From the NCBI GenBank assembly GCA_040905905.1, contig JBBDQN010000051.1, positions 1 to 64,000 on the forward strand: a stretch of 64,000 bases of DNA, in the 5' to 3' direction. This document shows positions 8,281 to 18,161 of the stretch, piece after piece. The first letter of the stretch is position 1, and each line of letters starts with the position of its first letter. The DNA comes from JAICND01 sp040905905 (GTDB taxonomy: Bacteria > Actinomycetota > Acidimicrobiia > Spongiisociales > ZC4RG35). A program made the translations under genes and the position numbers. Under the pieces are notes generated by a model. The model ran no database searches. It saw only the letters and a program-made list of their open reading frames with translations, and was not told the origin of the DNA.

Positions 8281-8940
8281 CTATCCGGCCGGCGTCGGTC
8301 GTTGGAACACCATGGTCCGCCAAATCGGATGCATTTGGTCATAGACCACCGAAAATCCTGCCGACTTCATCAGCTCAATCATGGGTTGGGTCGGGTGTAC
8401 GAAAGCCCGGAACCGCATTCCCCGCAGTTTCAAGGTGAGGTTGGTCAAACCTATGACCGCGCGGGTCGACCATCGATAGGCGGGAATCGTCATGCCGATC
8501 ACGCCCTGGGCTCGACTGCTGGCCGAAGTCAGCATCGCCCGCCAATCGGGATAACAGCAGATCACCCGATGCATGACGACCACGTCGGCGACTGGCAGCA
8601 TTGAAGCTTGGTCGACGAAATCACCGATCCGTCGATCGACCTTGCCGGCCAGACCGTGTTCATCGATCAACTTGGACGCAGCCTCTTCCCAGTTGTCGGA
8701 CATCTCGATGTTGAGCGACTTCGCCACGGCGCCCGCTTCCAGCAGCGCAACCTGGATCTGACCGGCCCCTCCGCCAACCTCTATCAGCAATCCCCCAGGC
8801 GGTGACACCGCCTGCACCGCCTTCGCCAGGTCGGCGGCGGTCCCTCGCAAACCCTTGCGGCGAAAACGGGCAGCCGTCCGGGCAGCTTCGCGGGACGTGA
8901 ACATCTCTCCGTATTCGTCGTCGTAACAACAAGAGGGCAT
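8281..8940 (-). CDS. SAM-dependent methyltransferase
   Basis: A 219-residue class I methyltransferase. The SAM-binding motif I is LLIEVGGGAGQIQVALLEAG (about residues 51-70), followed by an acidic loop (LNIEMSDN) and motif IV-like VADVVVMHRVICCYPD. The C-terminal segment resembles small-molecule methyltransferases related to the BchM type. The gene is divergent from the large cyclase gene at 9010. Substrate cannot be told. Confidence 0.75.
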   Translation of the reverse strand: MPSCCYDDEYGEMFTSREAARTAARFRRKGLRGTAADLAKAVQAVSPPGGLLIEVGGGAGQIQVALLEAGAVAKSLNIEMSDNWEEAASKLIDEHGLAGKVDRRIGDFVDQASMLPVADVVVMHRVICCYPDWRAMLTSASSRAQGVIGMTIPAYRWSTRAVIGLTNLTLKLRGMRFRAFVHPTQPMIELMKSAGFSVVYDQMHPIWRTMVFQRPTPAG

Positions 8941-9009
8941 AGCCGCAACGGCGCAGGGTAGCTCTTCGACCCTGAGCCACCCTCGAGCGCAGCCTCATAC
9001 AATCGCTGC

Positions 9010-12000
9010 ATGGCGCTGACCTGTCCATCCTGCGGCACCCCCGGCCGCGACGATGCCCGATTCTGTGCATCGTGTGGGAGCGCCCTCGCCCATAGCTGCC
9101 CGGCCTGCGGGGTGCAGGTCGACGCCGAGGCCCGCTTCTGCTCGTCTTGCGGAGCGGCTCTCACCGGCCCGTCGACGACATCGGTGGCTTCAACGGAGGA
9201 ACGCCGAGTGATTTCCGCCCTATTCGCCGATCTAGTCGGGTTCACCACCCACACGGAGAGATCTGACCCCGAAGACAGTCGCCGGCGTCTCACTCTCTTT
9301 CACGGCAGAGTCCGCCAGGACGTAGAACGGTTTGGGGGGAGCGTCGAAAAGCTGATGGGTGACGGGGTCTTCGCCGCTTTCGGCGCCTCGGTCGCCCACG
9401 AGGATGATGCGGAACGAGCGGTCCGGTCGGCGCTGCGGATCGTCGAGTCGGTCGAAGAGCTCAATGCCGCCCAGCCTCATCTGTCGCTGGCGGTGAGGGT
9501 GGCTGTCACCACCGGTGAGGCAATCGTCCAGCTGGAGTCTTCTCCCGATCGGGAAGGGATCATCGGTGATGTGGTCAACACCGCCTCTCGTCTGCAGTCG
9601 GTGGCGTTGCCCGGACAGGTGGTGGTTGACGAGAGGACTTTCAGGGCCAGCCGCGACGCGGTCAACTTCGAGGGTCTTGAAGATGTTGAGTTGAGGGGTA
9701 AGGAGAACAGACAGCCTGCATGGGTCGCCACCGGGCTGCGGAGCCGTTACGGGGTGGCGGTGGAAGAGGAGGCCTCGACGGCCTTCGTGGGACGCGGGGA
9801 GGAGCTCAGCCTTCTCACCGATACGTTCGACAGGTCGGTGTCGAGGCGCAGTCCGCAGTTGGTCACGATCGTGGGCGAGCCCGGGGTGGGCAAGAGCCGC
9901 CTCGTCCGCGAGTTCCGCGGCATCATCGATGACCGGCCCGATCTGGTCTGGTGGCGGCAGGGACGTTGCCTCCCCTATGGCGAGGGGGTGACGTTCTGGG
10001 CGATCGGCGAGGTCATCAAAGCCCAGGCGGGGGTGCTCGAGTCGGAACCAAGCGAAGCGGTGCTGGCCAAGCTCCGCTCAACCGTCGCCGCCTTGATAGA
10101 TGATCCCGACGAGGCAGCATGGGTCGAACTGCGGCTCCGGTCGCTGGTCGGCCTGGGCGAAGCAGGCGCCGAGCGCTCCGAACTTTTTGCCGCCTGGCTC
10201 CGCTTCTTCGAAGCTCTCTCCGCTCGCAACCCCCTGATCCTCGTGATCGAAGACCTTCATTGGGCTGATGAAGCCGTGCTCGAGTTCGTCTCCCACGTCC
10301 TCGAGTGGGCCCAGGAGTCTCCGATCCTGATCCTTTGCACCGCTCGACCCGAACTGTTCAGCAACCGCCCCGACTGGGGAGGGGGCAAAAGAGATGCAGT
10401 GACAATTGGTCTGTCGCCTCTCACGGACGAGGAGACGGTTCACCTGATGGCGGCGCTGTCTGGGCGGCCGTTGATGGATGCTGGCTTGCAGCGGGCGCTG
10501 GTCGAGCGCAGTGGTGGCAACCCCCTCTACGTGACCGAGTTTGTGCGCTTGGCCGATGAGCAGGGCTGGCTCGATCAGATTCGGCGGGAGAAAGACATCC
10601 CGCTTCCCGACAGCATCTCGTCGATCATCGCGGCGCGGCTCGACCTTCTCGAGCCTGGAGACAAGTCGCTTCTACAGGCAGCTGCCGTCATTGGCCGCGT
10701 GTTCTGGTCGGGAGCCCTTTCGTTCGTGGAGGATCTCGACCTTGCCGAGGTGCAGCGCCGTCTTCGGCGCTTGGTGAGCAGGGAGCTGATCCGGCCCGTG
10801 CGCCGATCATCAATGCAAGGCCAGGATGAGTACAGCTTCGCCCACGTTTTGGCTCGGGATGGCGCATACAGCCGGCTGACCAAGGAGAGTCGGGCTCGAC
10901 TCCATGAGGCCACCGCCCGCTGGCTCGAGGCCGTCAGCGGGGAGCGCGCAACCGACGTGGCTGAACTCCTCGCCCACCATCTCGCCACTGCGTGGGAGCT
11001 GGCTCCGACGGACAACCCGGACCGTCGCAGACGGGTATACCGATTCCAGATGGCGGCGGGCGATCGCGCAAGAGCTTTTGATGCGACCCGGGCCGTTCGT
11101 TTCTACCAATCCGCGATCGCCTTGGCCAGCACAGGCAGTGAGAAAGGACGACCGCTTCTCGACCTGGCCGGCCTGAGTCAGGGCACCATCGAAGAGTCAG
11201 AAGCGATGATCAGAGAAGCCATCGACGCCTTTGCCGAGAGCAGCGACGGCGAGGGTCAGGCAGAAGCCGCATCTGAGCTCGCAAGACAGGCTTGGTATCG
11301 AGGACACGCCGAGGAGGCCGATCGATTGCACGATCGAGCCCTCGAGTTGGCTGACGGTCTTGAGCCAAGTGCTGTGTTGGCCCGAGTGCTCGTAGCGGCG
11401 GCCGCCGCCAAGCAGTTGCGGGGCCACGAAGACGAAGCACTTGAGCTCGTCGAACGTTCGCTCGCGATCGCACAAGCCGTGGGCGACACCGCGTCATTTG
11501 CCCGATCGCTTGTGATCAGGGGGTCGGCGATCGCTCAGCTCGGTGACCTCGGTGGTCAAGACGACATCTTCGAGGGTCTCCGAATCCACCTCGATCGCAA
11601 TGACACTGTTCAGGCGATGAGGACTTACAACAATGTCGCCACCTTCCAGATCGGAACCGGGAATCTGGCTGAGGGTCGGAGGACGATCGAGGAAGCCATT
11701 GCCTATGGCACCGCCCGCGGGTTGCCTGCCTTCGTCGCCTGGTCGAAGAGCACCCGCAACGAAGCCCTCTTCCCGCTCGGTGAGTGGGACGAGTGCCTAA
11801 AGGTCGCAGAGGACTTAGTAGCCGAAGACGCTAAGCGGGGAGGATCGCAGGTAGGCACCTTCGCCAAGGGATATGCTGCCCAGATCCGGTTCTTCCAAGG
11901 CGAGACGACTGAACCGTTGGCGATTCTTGAGGAAGTCCTCGCATCAGCGAGAGCAATCGAGGATCCACAAGTGTTGTTTCCCGCGCTTGCAATGCTGATT

Positions 12001-12519
12001 GCCTGTTCAAACTCGGCTGGCGATACGGCCCGGTCAAGAGTTCTGATCAACGAATTTCGCCAGGTTGCCCCTCAACATCCGGTCTTTCTGGCGGGGTGGT
12101 TTAGTTTCGTGGCGTCACCGATGAGGCGCCTTGGTATGGCTGCGGAACTGGAGGCTCTGATCAATGCAGCCAAGCCAATGGGTCTTGGGCCGGAGGCCGA
12201 CGTCGACATTGGCCGGGCGGCGTTAGCTGAAGCGCGGGGAAACCTGGCTGAGGCATTCGAACTTCTCTCGTCAACGATTGTCGCGAACGACGAGATGTCA
12301 AACAGGTTCGTCGGCACATTGGCTCGGATAGAAGCGGCCCGTGTGGCCGGGCTTCGCGACAATGCCACAGAACAGTTCAGGCTGCTGGACGAGGCCGAAT
12401 CCCTGGCGCAATTCATGAGCGCCGGGCGTTTCCTCGATCAGATCGCCGAACTGCGCGCAGACGGGAAGAAGGCGGCAGCTGGAGGGACTAGAAGGCTCCT
12501 CCAGGAAGAGACCTCATGA
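9010..12519 (+). CDS. zinc-ribbon / class III adenylate cyclase / AAA / TPR protein
   Basis: This 1169-residue multidomain protein has two N-terminal zinc ribbons (CPSC...CASC, residues 5-22; CPAC...CSSC, 30-47). A class III cyclase domain follows (about 65-245) with FADLVGFT metal Asp, KLMGDG (Lys of the adenine-selecting pair) and IGDVVNTASR (Asp plus the catalytic Asn/Arg), so it looks catalytically complete and specific for ATP. An ATPase module comes next (GEPGVGKSRL near 288-297, LVIEDLHWAD near 411-420), then a long TPR-like helical C-terminus. Zinc-ribbon/cyclase/AAA/TPR proteins are common in actinobacteria, usually with unknown triggers. The stop overlaps the ATG of the next gene, which encodes a cyclic-nucleotide-binding protein. 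Confidence 0.88.
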   Translation: MALTCPSCGTPGRDDARFCASCGSALAHSCPACGVQVDAEARFCSSCGAALTGPSTTSVASTEERRVISALFADLVGFTTHTERSDPEDSRRRLTLFHGRVRQDVERFGGSVEKLMGDGVFAAFGASVAHEDDAERAVRSALRIVESVEELNAAQPHLSLAVRVAVTTGEAIVQLESSPDREGIIGDVVNTASRLQSVALPGQVVVDERTFRASRDAVNFEGLEDVELRGKENRQPAWVATGLRSRYGVAVEEEASTAFVGRGEELSLLTDTFDRSVSRRSPQLVTIVGEPGVGKSRLVREFRGIIDDRPDLVWWRQGRCLPYGEGVTFWAIGEVIKAQAGVLESEPSEAVLAKLRSTVAALIDDPDEAAWVELRLRSLVGLGEAGAERSELFAAWLRFFEALSARNPLILVIEDLHWADEAVLEFVSHVLEWAQESPILILCTARPELFSNRPDWGGGKRDAVTIGLSPLTDEETVHLMAALSGRPLMDAGLQRALVERSGGNPLYVTEFVRLADEQGWLDQIRREKDIPLPDSISSIIAARLDLLEPGDKSLLQAAAVIGRVFWSGALSFVEDLDLAEVQRRLRRLVSRELIRPVRRSSMQGQDEYSFAHVLARDGAYSRLTKESRARLHEATARWLEAVSGERATDVAELLAHHLATAWELAPTDNPDRRRRVYRFQMAAGDRARAFDATRAVRFYQSAIALASTGSEKGRPLLDLAGLSQGTIEESEAMIREAIDAFAESSDGEGQAEAASELARQAWYRGHAEEADRLHDRALELADGLEPSAVLARVLVAAAAAKQLRGHEDEALELVERSLAIAQAVGDTASFARSLVIRGSAIAQLGDLGGQDDIFEGLRIHLDRNDTVQAMRTYNNVATFQIGTGNLAEGRRTIEEAIAYGTARGLPAFVAWSKSTRNEALFPLGEWDECLKVAEDLVAEDAKRGGSQVGTFAKGYAAQIRFFQGETTEPLAILEEVLASARAIEDPQVLFPALAMLIACSNSAGDTARSRVLINEFRQVAPQHPVFLAGWFSFVASPMRRLGMAAELEALINAAKPMGLGPEADVDIGRAALAEARGNLAEAFELLSSTIVANDEMSNRFVGTLARIEAARVAGLRDNATEQFRLLDEAESLAQFMSAGRFLDQIAELRADGKKAAAGGTRRLLQEETS

Positions 12520-15497
12520 CCGCACCAAGGTGGGTCGCAGCCCTTGCGGTCCGGGGGAACGAAACTGGTTTCACTGCTCGAATCGTTGCGCTATTCGCGC
12601 TCATCCAGATGAGCCATGGTCTTGGCGCCAACGCCGCTGATGCGCTCTTTCTGGTCAGGTTCGGGGTGCGAGATCTACCGATCATGATCGTCTTGTCCGG
12701 GCCAGCTGTCATGATCGCCACACTTCTGCACGGGGTCGGCCTCGCCAAGCGCGGACCAAGAAGTTGGCTGTGGGTGGCAACCCTCGCTACGGCGTTGTGG
12801 GCAGGGCTCGGTTGGGCCGGAACCTGGCTTGGCCGGCCCTGGGTATACGCCGTCATCTGGATCTCCACTCAAGCCATCATCTGGGTCACGTTCACAATGT
12901 TGTGGAATGGCGCCGAGTCGGCTTGCGACACCCGTCAGGCCAAACGCCTGTTTCCGCTTTTCGCCGCTGGCGGTGTATTCGGCGGGGTGGTCGGAAACCT
13001 CCTCTCGGGCCCCATTGCCTCGTGGCGTGGCGCCCAACATCTCCTCCTCGTGCAAGCGCTGCTCCTTTTAGGCGGTGCCAGCCTCCTGTATCGAATTCGA
13101 TATTTGTTTGCCGATGACGAGGTTCAGAACTCATCCCCGTTCAGTGCTGAACTCAGGGCTGCGATCGGAGCAGTGCGTTCGAGCCGGTTGCTCATGCATG
13201 CCGCCGTTACTGCCCTGCTCATGTCGTTGTTGTTTTTCCTGGTGGTGTTTCCGTTCAACGAGGCGGTGTCAGCGGCTTTCGCATCGGAAGCCGAGGTAGC
13301 GGGTTATCTCGGAGTGTTCTCTTCGATAGCCGCCGCCGCAACCTTTCTCGTTTCGCTTCTATTGACCAAGAGGCTTTTTTCAACATTGGGAATCGTTGTG
13401 GCCCTTTTGGTAGTTCCTTTGGTGTATCTGGGGGGATTCTCGCTCTGGCTGGCTTCGTTTGGTCTTGCCGCTGCCGCTCTGATTCGGGGGGCGCAATGGG
13501 TAACAGTGAATGCGATCGGATCAGTCGCGTATGCGGCCCTTTTCAATGTTGTGACCGGGCGTCGTCGTAGCCAGGTGATGACGTTCATGACCGCGGTGCC
13601 CGCCCAGATTGGAACAATGATCGGCGGTGGCGTTCTCATTGTGGGTGCGAACCTTCCCCGTTCCGCCCGGTTCGGCATCGGGCTGGTGCTCTCATTGGGC
13701 CTGCTCGTGATGGTCCTCGCCATGCGCCCGGCCTACACGACCGCAATCGTGTCGGCGGTGCGACAGGGTCTCATCGGGGTCTTCGCGGTTCCGCAGCGGG
13801 GGTTGGTGACACCTGTAGACGCCGAGGCCAGACGGGTTCTCATGACCCATCTCGACGACAGTCATGCCGACACGAGAGCAATGGCGCTATCGGCTCTGGC
13901 CCGTGTCGACGGCGACGCTTCGACTCGCCGGATCGAGTCGTTCATGAGCGACGAGAGCCCCCTGGTCCGGGTGGCGGCTTTCGACTCAATGTGCACAGTC
14001 AATCCGGACCGAGTCCTTGAGCGTGCACAGACCGCCATCACCGATGAGGCCTGGGAGGTGCGGCTTCGGGTTATGCAAGTGGTGGGTTCGACGGATCATG
14101 GCGAATACCGACCTGTAGCGCTCACGGCCTTGGCCGATCCCCACCCGCGGGTGGCGGCGGCCGCGGCCACGATCGTCGGAGGGGAAAGCGCGACCAAGAG
14201 AATCGCCGAGCTCCTCGCGACTGAGGAGGTCGAGGCCATCAGTGCTGTGCTCGAGGAGACGGCTCACTCTCATGGATCCCTGGTCGTCGATGCCACTCCT
14301 TATCTCGCCCACCCCCACCGGCAAGTGCGGGCCGCTGCGGCGGCGGCTTACGTTTTCGGAGGCGGTGACCCCAGCCTCCTCCTTCCGGGTCTTGATGATC
14401 CTTCACTGCGCGTGCGGCGGGCAACCGCCCAGTCTCTTGCGAAAATTCCTCAGGGCAGGGAGCTTCTCAACGGAGTTCTCATATCCGGCACGGTCAATGC
14501 AACGGATGAGGCGTTGCGGGCAATAACCCCGATGAGCTCGCTTGAACCCAAAATCGCCGACTGGGCTTCGAAGGAGGCCATTCGGGTCCAAAAGCTCCGG
14601 TCGCTAGGGGCGGCCCTTGAGTCCCCATCCCCCTCTCCGGCTATGGAGTTCCTGGCAGAGGTGGTGGCTGCCCGAGCCTCCCGGTTTGAGCAATGGGTGC
14701 TTATGGCGATCACCACCACGGAGACCGAAGAGCTGATGCCGATCCTGGAACGCGGCCTCAGATCGAGCGACTCCGAAACACGGGCACAGGCGGTCGAAGC
14801 GCTGGAGATGACGGGAGATCGCCGAGCCCTGAAGATCATGCTGCCGCTTCTCGAGTGGAATCAAGCAGGCCCAGTCCCTGACGTTCGATCGGCCCTGAGG
14901 GAGCTCCTCAGCGACTTCGATCCCTGGTTGCGGGCCCTAGCGACCAGATGTCTCGAAGAAGAGATTGCCTCGGATCTGGCGCGCCTTCGGAACACGTCGG
15001 CACATGACCAGTCCCCCATTGTGCGCAGTGCAGTGCCAAGCTTGGCCGAAGTGACCACCGAGAGATTCGACATGCTCAACCCGATGGATCGCGTGATGGC
15101 GTTACATCGGGTCCCGATGTTCTCTGGGCTCGATCCCGAGGACCTCGAGTTGATCGCCAGCGCCACGGCTGAAGTCCATTTCCAACCCAATGAACTCATA
15201 TACCGAGAGGGTGAGGAGGCCGTGGAGATGTTGGTGATAGTCGAGGGAAGTGCGGTCATCAGTACGTATAGGGGCTCGACCAGGGAGGTCATCCGGACCC
15301 ATGAATCCGGTCAACATGTCGGTGAGTTGGGCCTGCTTGGAGGGGGCTATCGCTCTGCCGACGTCATTGCCGGAGAACAGGGCGTGCACGGCGTGGTGGT
15401 TACCAAGGTCGACCTCCTCTCCATCCTGGAAGAACGACCGGCCGTCGCGCTGGGAATGCTCACAACCCTTGCGAAACGGCTGGCAGAGCAAGCATAA
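12516..15497 (+). CDS. MFS-like membrane protein with HEAT repeats and cNMP-binding domain
   Basis: A 993-residue fusion. Residues 1-415 hold about 12 transmembrane helices resembling the MFS/ATP-ADP-translocase-like (Npt) group. Residues about 440-850 are HEAT-type helical repeats (ARRVLMTHLDD, ADTRAMALSALARVD, and so on). Residues about 870-990 are a cyclic-nucleotide-binding domain with the phosphate cassette GELGLLGGGYRSADVIA, including the Arg that contacts the cyclic phosphate. The gene starts inside the stop codon of an adenylate cyclase gene (ATGA), so the cyclase product is the obvious ligand. The transported substrate is unknown. Confidence 0.85.
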   Translation: MTAPRWVAALAVRGNETGFTARIVALFALIQMSHGLGANAADALFLVRFGVRDLPIMIVLSGPAVMIATLLHGVGLAKRGPRSWLWVATLATALWAGLGWAGTWLGRPWVYAVIWISTQAIIWVTFTMLWNGAESACDTRQAKRLFPLFAAGGVFGGVVGNLLSGPIASWRGAQHLLLVQALLLLGGASLLYRIRYLFADDEVQNSSPFSAELRAAIGAVRSSRLLMHAAVTALLMSLLFFLVVFPFNEAVSAAFASEAEVAGYLGVFSSIAAAATFLVSLLLTKRLFSTLGIVVALLVVPLVYLGGFSLWLASFGLAAAALIRGAQWVTVNAIGSVAYAALFNVVTGRRRSQVMTFMTAVPAQIGTMIGGGVLIVGANLPRSARFGIGLVLSLGLLVMVLAMRPAYTTAIVSAVRQGLIGVFAVPQRGLVTPVDAEARRVLMTHLDDSHADTRAMALSALARVDGDASTRRIESFMSDESPLVRVAAFDSMCTVNPDRVLERAQTAITDEAWEVRLRVMQVVGSTDHGEYRPVALTALADPHPRVAAAAATIVGGESATKRIAELLATEEVEAISAVLEETAHSHGSLVVDATPYLAHPHRQVRAAAAAAYVFGGGDPSLLLPGLDDPSLRVRRATAQSLAKIPQGRELLNGVLISGTVNATDEALRAITPMSSLEPKIADWASKEAIRVQKLRSLGAALESPSPSPAMEFLAEVVAARASRFEQWVLMAITTTETEELMPILERGLRSSDSETRAQAVEALEMTGDRRALKIMLPLLEWNQAGPVPDVRSALRELLSDFDPWLRALATRCLEEEIASDLARLRNTSAHDQSPIVRSAVPSLAEVTTERFDMLNPMDRVMALHRVPMFSGLDPEDLELIASATAEVHFQPNELIYREGEEAVEMLVIVEGSAVISTYRGSTREVIRTHESGQHVGELGLLGGGYRSADVIAGEQGVHGVVVTKVDLLSILEERPAVALGMLTTLAKRLAEQA

Positions 15498-15568
15498 GAA
15501 AAGATTCCCCCCGAGCCGCCTAACTATCCGCAGCTAGGGTTGGCATCACCCGGTTGGAATGAGGAGAG

Positions 15569-17536
15569 ATGCCCGACCTGCTGGAGACAGGCAGAGAGGC
15601 TGTCCGCAAGAATCATTGGAACGAGGCCGTCACAGCCTTGGAGGAGGCGAACCTCGACGGTCAGCTTTCCGCTGACGATCTCAGCATGCTGGCCGAGGCC
15701 TTGTGGTGGAGCGGTGAACCCGATGAGGCTGTCGAAGCATTCGAGCGCGCCTTTTCCGCCTACGAGCGGGAGCAACGCTTGGTTGAGGCCGCCAGCATCG
15801 GCGCCCGCCTGGCTTATTTCGCCATGCGGAGGCTGTCGATGTCGATCGCGGGCGGTTGGATCGCCCGGGTGGAGCGTCTTCTGGAGGGCCAGGCAGAGTC
15901 GGTCGGGCACGGGTGGCTAAAGATCCTTTCTGTCGCCAAGGCCCTCATGTTCGACAACGACATGGGAGGAGCCATCGCCCTGGCGGATGAAGCCATCGAT
16001 TTGGGTCGCAGGTTCGGGAATGCCGGGATTCAGGCAATGGGAATGAGCTTCAAAGGAGTCGCCATGGTTCACAGTGGTGAATGGCGCCAGGGAATCAGTC
16101 TGATGGATGAGGCCACAGTGGTCGCCACCTCCGAAACGGGTGATCTCAGAGCAGCTAGCGACGTCTATTGCAACACCATCGCAGTGTGTCGCAACCTCGG
16201 GGATTACCGACGTGCGGGGGAGTGGACGGATAAAGCCGACAGGTGGATGCATGCCCACTCGGTAGGTGGATACAGCGGCATCTGTCAGGTGCACCGGGCC
16301 GAACTAAAACGACTGCGCGGTTCGTGGTCGGAGGCCGAGCAGGACGCGCGCCGGGCCTGCATCGAGCTCGAGCGGTTTCACATCATGGACGGCATCGGCT
16401 TCGCCCAGTATGAAATCGGCGAAGTTCGCAGGCGCATGGGCGACTTTCCCAGCGCCGAGAAAGCCTTCCAGCGGGCGTACGAGTACGGGCATGACGCCCA
16501 ACCTGGCATGTCCTTGCTGTTGCTCAATCAGGGTGAGGTGGCGGAGGCAGCAAAATCAATCTCCGCCGCGATGGGGAGACCCGACAGCGCCGTGCCGGCA
16601 CCCGCTACCGCCGACACTCTCTCTCGTGCTCATCTGCTTCCAGCTCAGGTCGAAATTGCCTTGGCCGCGGGTGACACGGATACGGCCCGCCGAGCCGTTC
16701 TCGAGCTCGACCAGATTGCCACTCATTACGAGGGGCCGACCTGGATTGCCACCGCCCTCACTAGTCGGGGTGCTCTCGATCTGCACGAAGGCCACTCCGA
16801 CCAGGCAGTGGAGGTACTAAGCCGTGCCTGGCGACTCTGGCAGGAAATCGGACTGCCTTACGAGAGCGCTCAAGCCAGATCACTACTCGGTCAAGCCCGA
16901 CTTGCCCAAGGCGACGAGGCGGCCGCCCGAAAGGAGCTCCGGGCAGCAGCGTCCACCTTCAGCCAGCTGGGAGCAGCCTTCGACTTGCGTCGCCTTCAAG
17001 AAACTACGGGGGACGAAACCGCCGGGCGCCGCGAGCGGGTCACGAGGGCCTTCATGTTCACCGACATCGTCACGTCGACTGATCTGATCGGACTGATTGG
17101 CGACGCCGCCTGGGAGAACCTGCTCCGCTGGCATGACCGGGCGCTGCGCGAGGCCTTGAGCAAGAGCGGCGGCGACGAAGTTCGCCATACCGGCGACGGT
17201 TTCTTTGCAGCCTTCGACGACCCTCGAGCCTCCATCGACTGCGCGGTGAGGATTCAACGCATGCTCGAACAACACCGGCGCGAACACGGATTCGCCCCCT
17301 GGGTTCGGATCGGTATGCATGTTGCGGAGGCCACTCGAGAGAGCGGCGACTACTCCGGTCACGGTGTCCATGCCGCTGCCAGAGTGGGAGCGCTCGCCAA
17401 CCGGGAGGAGATCGTCGTCTCTGCCGAACTCTTAGAGGCAGCGGGAACCATCCCCTATCCCGTTTCGGAGACCCGCTCTGTCACTCTGAAGGGCATCACC
17501 CAACCCTTGCTGGTGCAGACCATCGACTGGCACTAG
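15569..17536 (+). CDS. TPR protein with C-terminal variant class III cyclase domain
   Basis: A 655-residue protein: residues 1-470 are TPR-like helical repeats, residues about 490-655 a class III nucleotide cyclase domain. Metal Asp residues are present (FMFTDIVTS, HTGDGFFAAF). The usual Lys/Asp substrate pair is replaced by Arg and His (EVRHTGDG; GHGVHAAAR) and the transition-state Asn by His. Such GHGVH variants occur in many actinobacterial cyclase homologues, and their activity cannot be assumed. ATG 15569 is preceded by GAGGAG. It follows the cyclase/cNMP-transporter operon and is probably part of the same signalling region. Confidence 0.82.
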   Translation: MPDLLETGREAVRKNHWNEAVTALEEANLDGQLSADDLSMLAEALWWSGEPDEAVEAFERAFSAYEREQRLVEAASIGARLAYFAMRRLSMSIAGGWIARVERLLEGQAESVGHGWLKILSVAKALMFDNDMGGAIALADEAIDLGRRFGNAGIQAMGMSFKGVAMVHSGEWRQGISLMDEATVVATSETGDLRAASDVYCNTIAVCRNLGDYRRAGEWTDKADRWMHAHSVGGYSGICQVHRAELKRLRGSWSEAEQDARRACIELERFHIMDGIGFAQYEIGEVRRRMGDFPSAEKAFQRAYEYGHDAQPGMSLLLLNQGEVAEAAKSISAAMGRPDSAVPAPATADTLSRAHLLPAQVEIALAAGDTDTARRAVLELDQIATHYEGPTWIATALTSRGALDLHEGHSDQAVEVLSRAWRLWQEIGLPYESAQARSLLGQARLAQGDEAAARKELRAAASTFSQLGAAFDLRRLQETTGDETAGRRERVTRAFMFTDIVTSTDLIGLIGDAAWENLLRWHDRALREALSKSGGDEVRHTGDGFFAAFDDPRASIDCAVRIQRMLEQHRREHGFAPWVRIGMHVAEATRESGDYSGHGVHAAARVGALANREEIVVSAELLEAAGTIPYPVSETRSVTLKGITQPLLVQTIDWH

Positions 17537-17554
17537 CTAGGGAGGTGCGGCGTA

Positions 17555-17590
17555 TTCACGAATCGTGATGATATGATTTCGTTTCGTGAA
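17555..17590 (+). promoter_or_regulatory. promoter and operator of HTH-MNT/HEPN operon
   Basis: TTCACGAA (17555-17562) and TTCGTGAA (17583-17590) are a perfect 8-base inverted repeat. They enclose an extended -10 (TGATATGAT, 17569-17577), and the right arm contains the GTG start codon (17586). CACGA/TCGTG form a second nested repeat around the left arm. A repressor bound here would block polymerase directly. The spacing implies a leaderless transcript. Confidence 0.65.
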
Positions 17591-18161
17591 GGACTTTGAT
17601 CTCGATCGGCTGCCCATCTTTCGTTCAACCGAACAGGTGAAACTCTTGAGTGAGATCTTCGTCGTTGCCCCCGAGCCTCTCACCCTATCCGAGCTGGCAC
17701 GACGAACGGGAGTATCCCCCAGCGGGGTTCACAAGGAAGTGACCCGCCTGGAACGGGCGGGCCTCGTGAGCAGCCAGCGCCTGGGCCGGGCCCGATTGGT
17801 GTCGGCGAACACTGAGTCGCCATTCTTCGAGGATCTGCGCCGACTGCTCCTGAAAGGTTTCGGTCCTGCGCCTCTCCTCAGAAAGGCACTTTCGGACGTG
17901 CCCGGTATCGACGAAGCCTTTATATACGGGTCGTGGGCCACCTCCGAAACGACGCGTCTGGAACGGGCTCCCCGAGACGTGGACGTGATGATCCTCGGCG
18001 AACCCGACTCCGACCGGCTCCATGAGGCCGTCGAGGCTGTGGAAGCCCAGGTCGGACGAGAGATCAACATCACCATCTTCACCCGCTGGGAGTGGGAAGC
18101 CGATGACACCGGCTTTGCCCAGACCGTTCGTTCGGGTCCGCGGATTGATCTGATCACATGA
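17586..18161 (+). CDS. HTH-fused MNT-type nucleotidyltransferase (antitoxin candidate)
   Basis: A 191-residue protein with a MarR/ArsR-like winged helix at the N-terminus (LTLSELARRTGVSPSGVHKE, about residues 33-52). A minimal nucleotidyltransferase domain follows, with the signature FIYGSWATS...RDVDVMIL (GS then DxD, about 115-140). The stop overlaps the start of a HEPN gene (ATGA). MNT-HEPN pairs are toxin-antitoxin systems in which the MNT protein modifies and silences the HEPN toxin. Here the antitoxin also carries its own DNA-binding domain, matching the operator at its promoter. Confidence 0.8.
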   Translation: MKDFDLDRLPIFRSTEQVKLLSEIFVVAPEPLTLSELARRTGVSPSGVHKEVTRLERAGLVSSQRLGRARLVSANTESPFFEDLRRLLLKGFGPAPLLRKALSDVPGIDEAFIYGSWATSETTRLERAPRDVDVMILGEPDSDRLHEAVEAVEAQVGREINITIFTRWEWEADDTGFAQTVRSGPRIDLIT

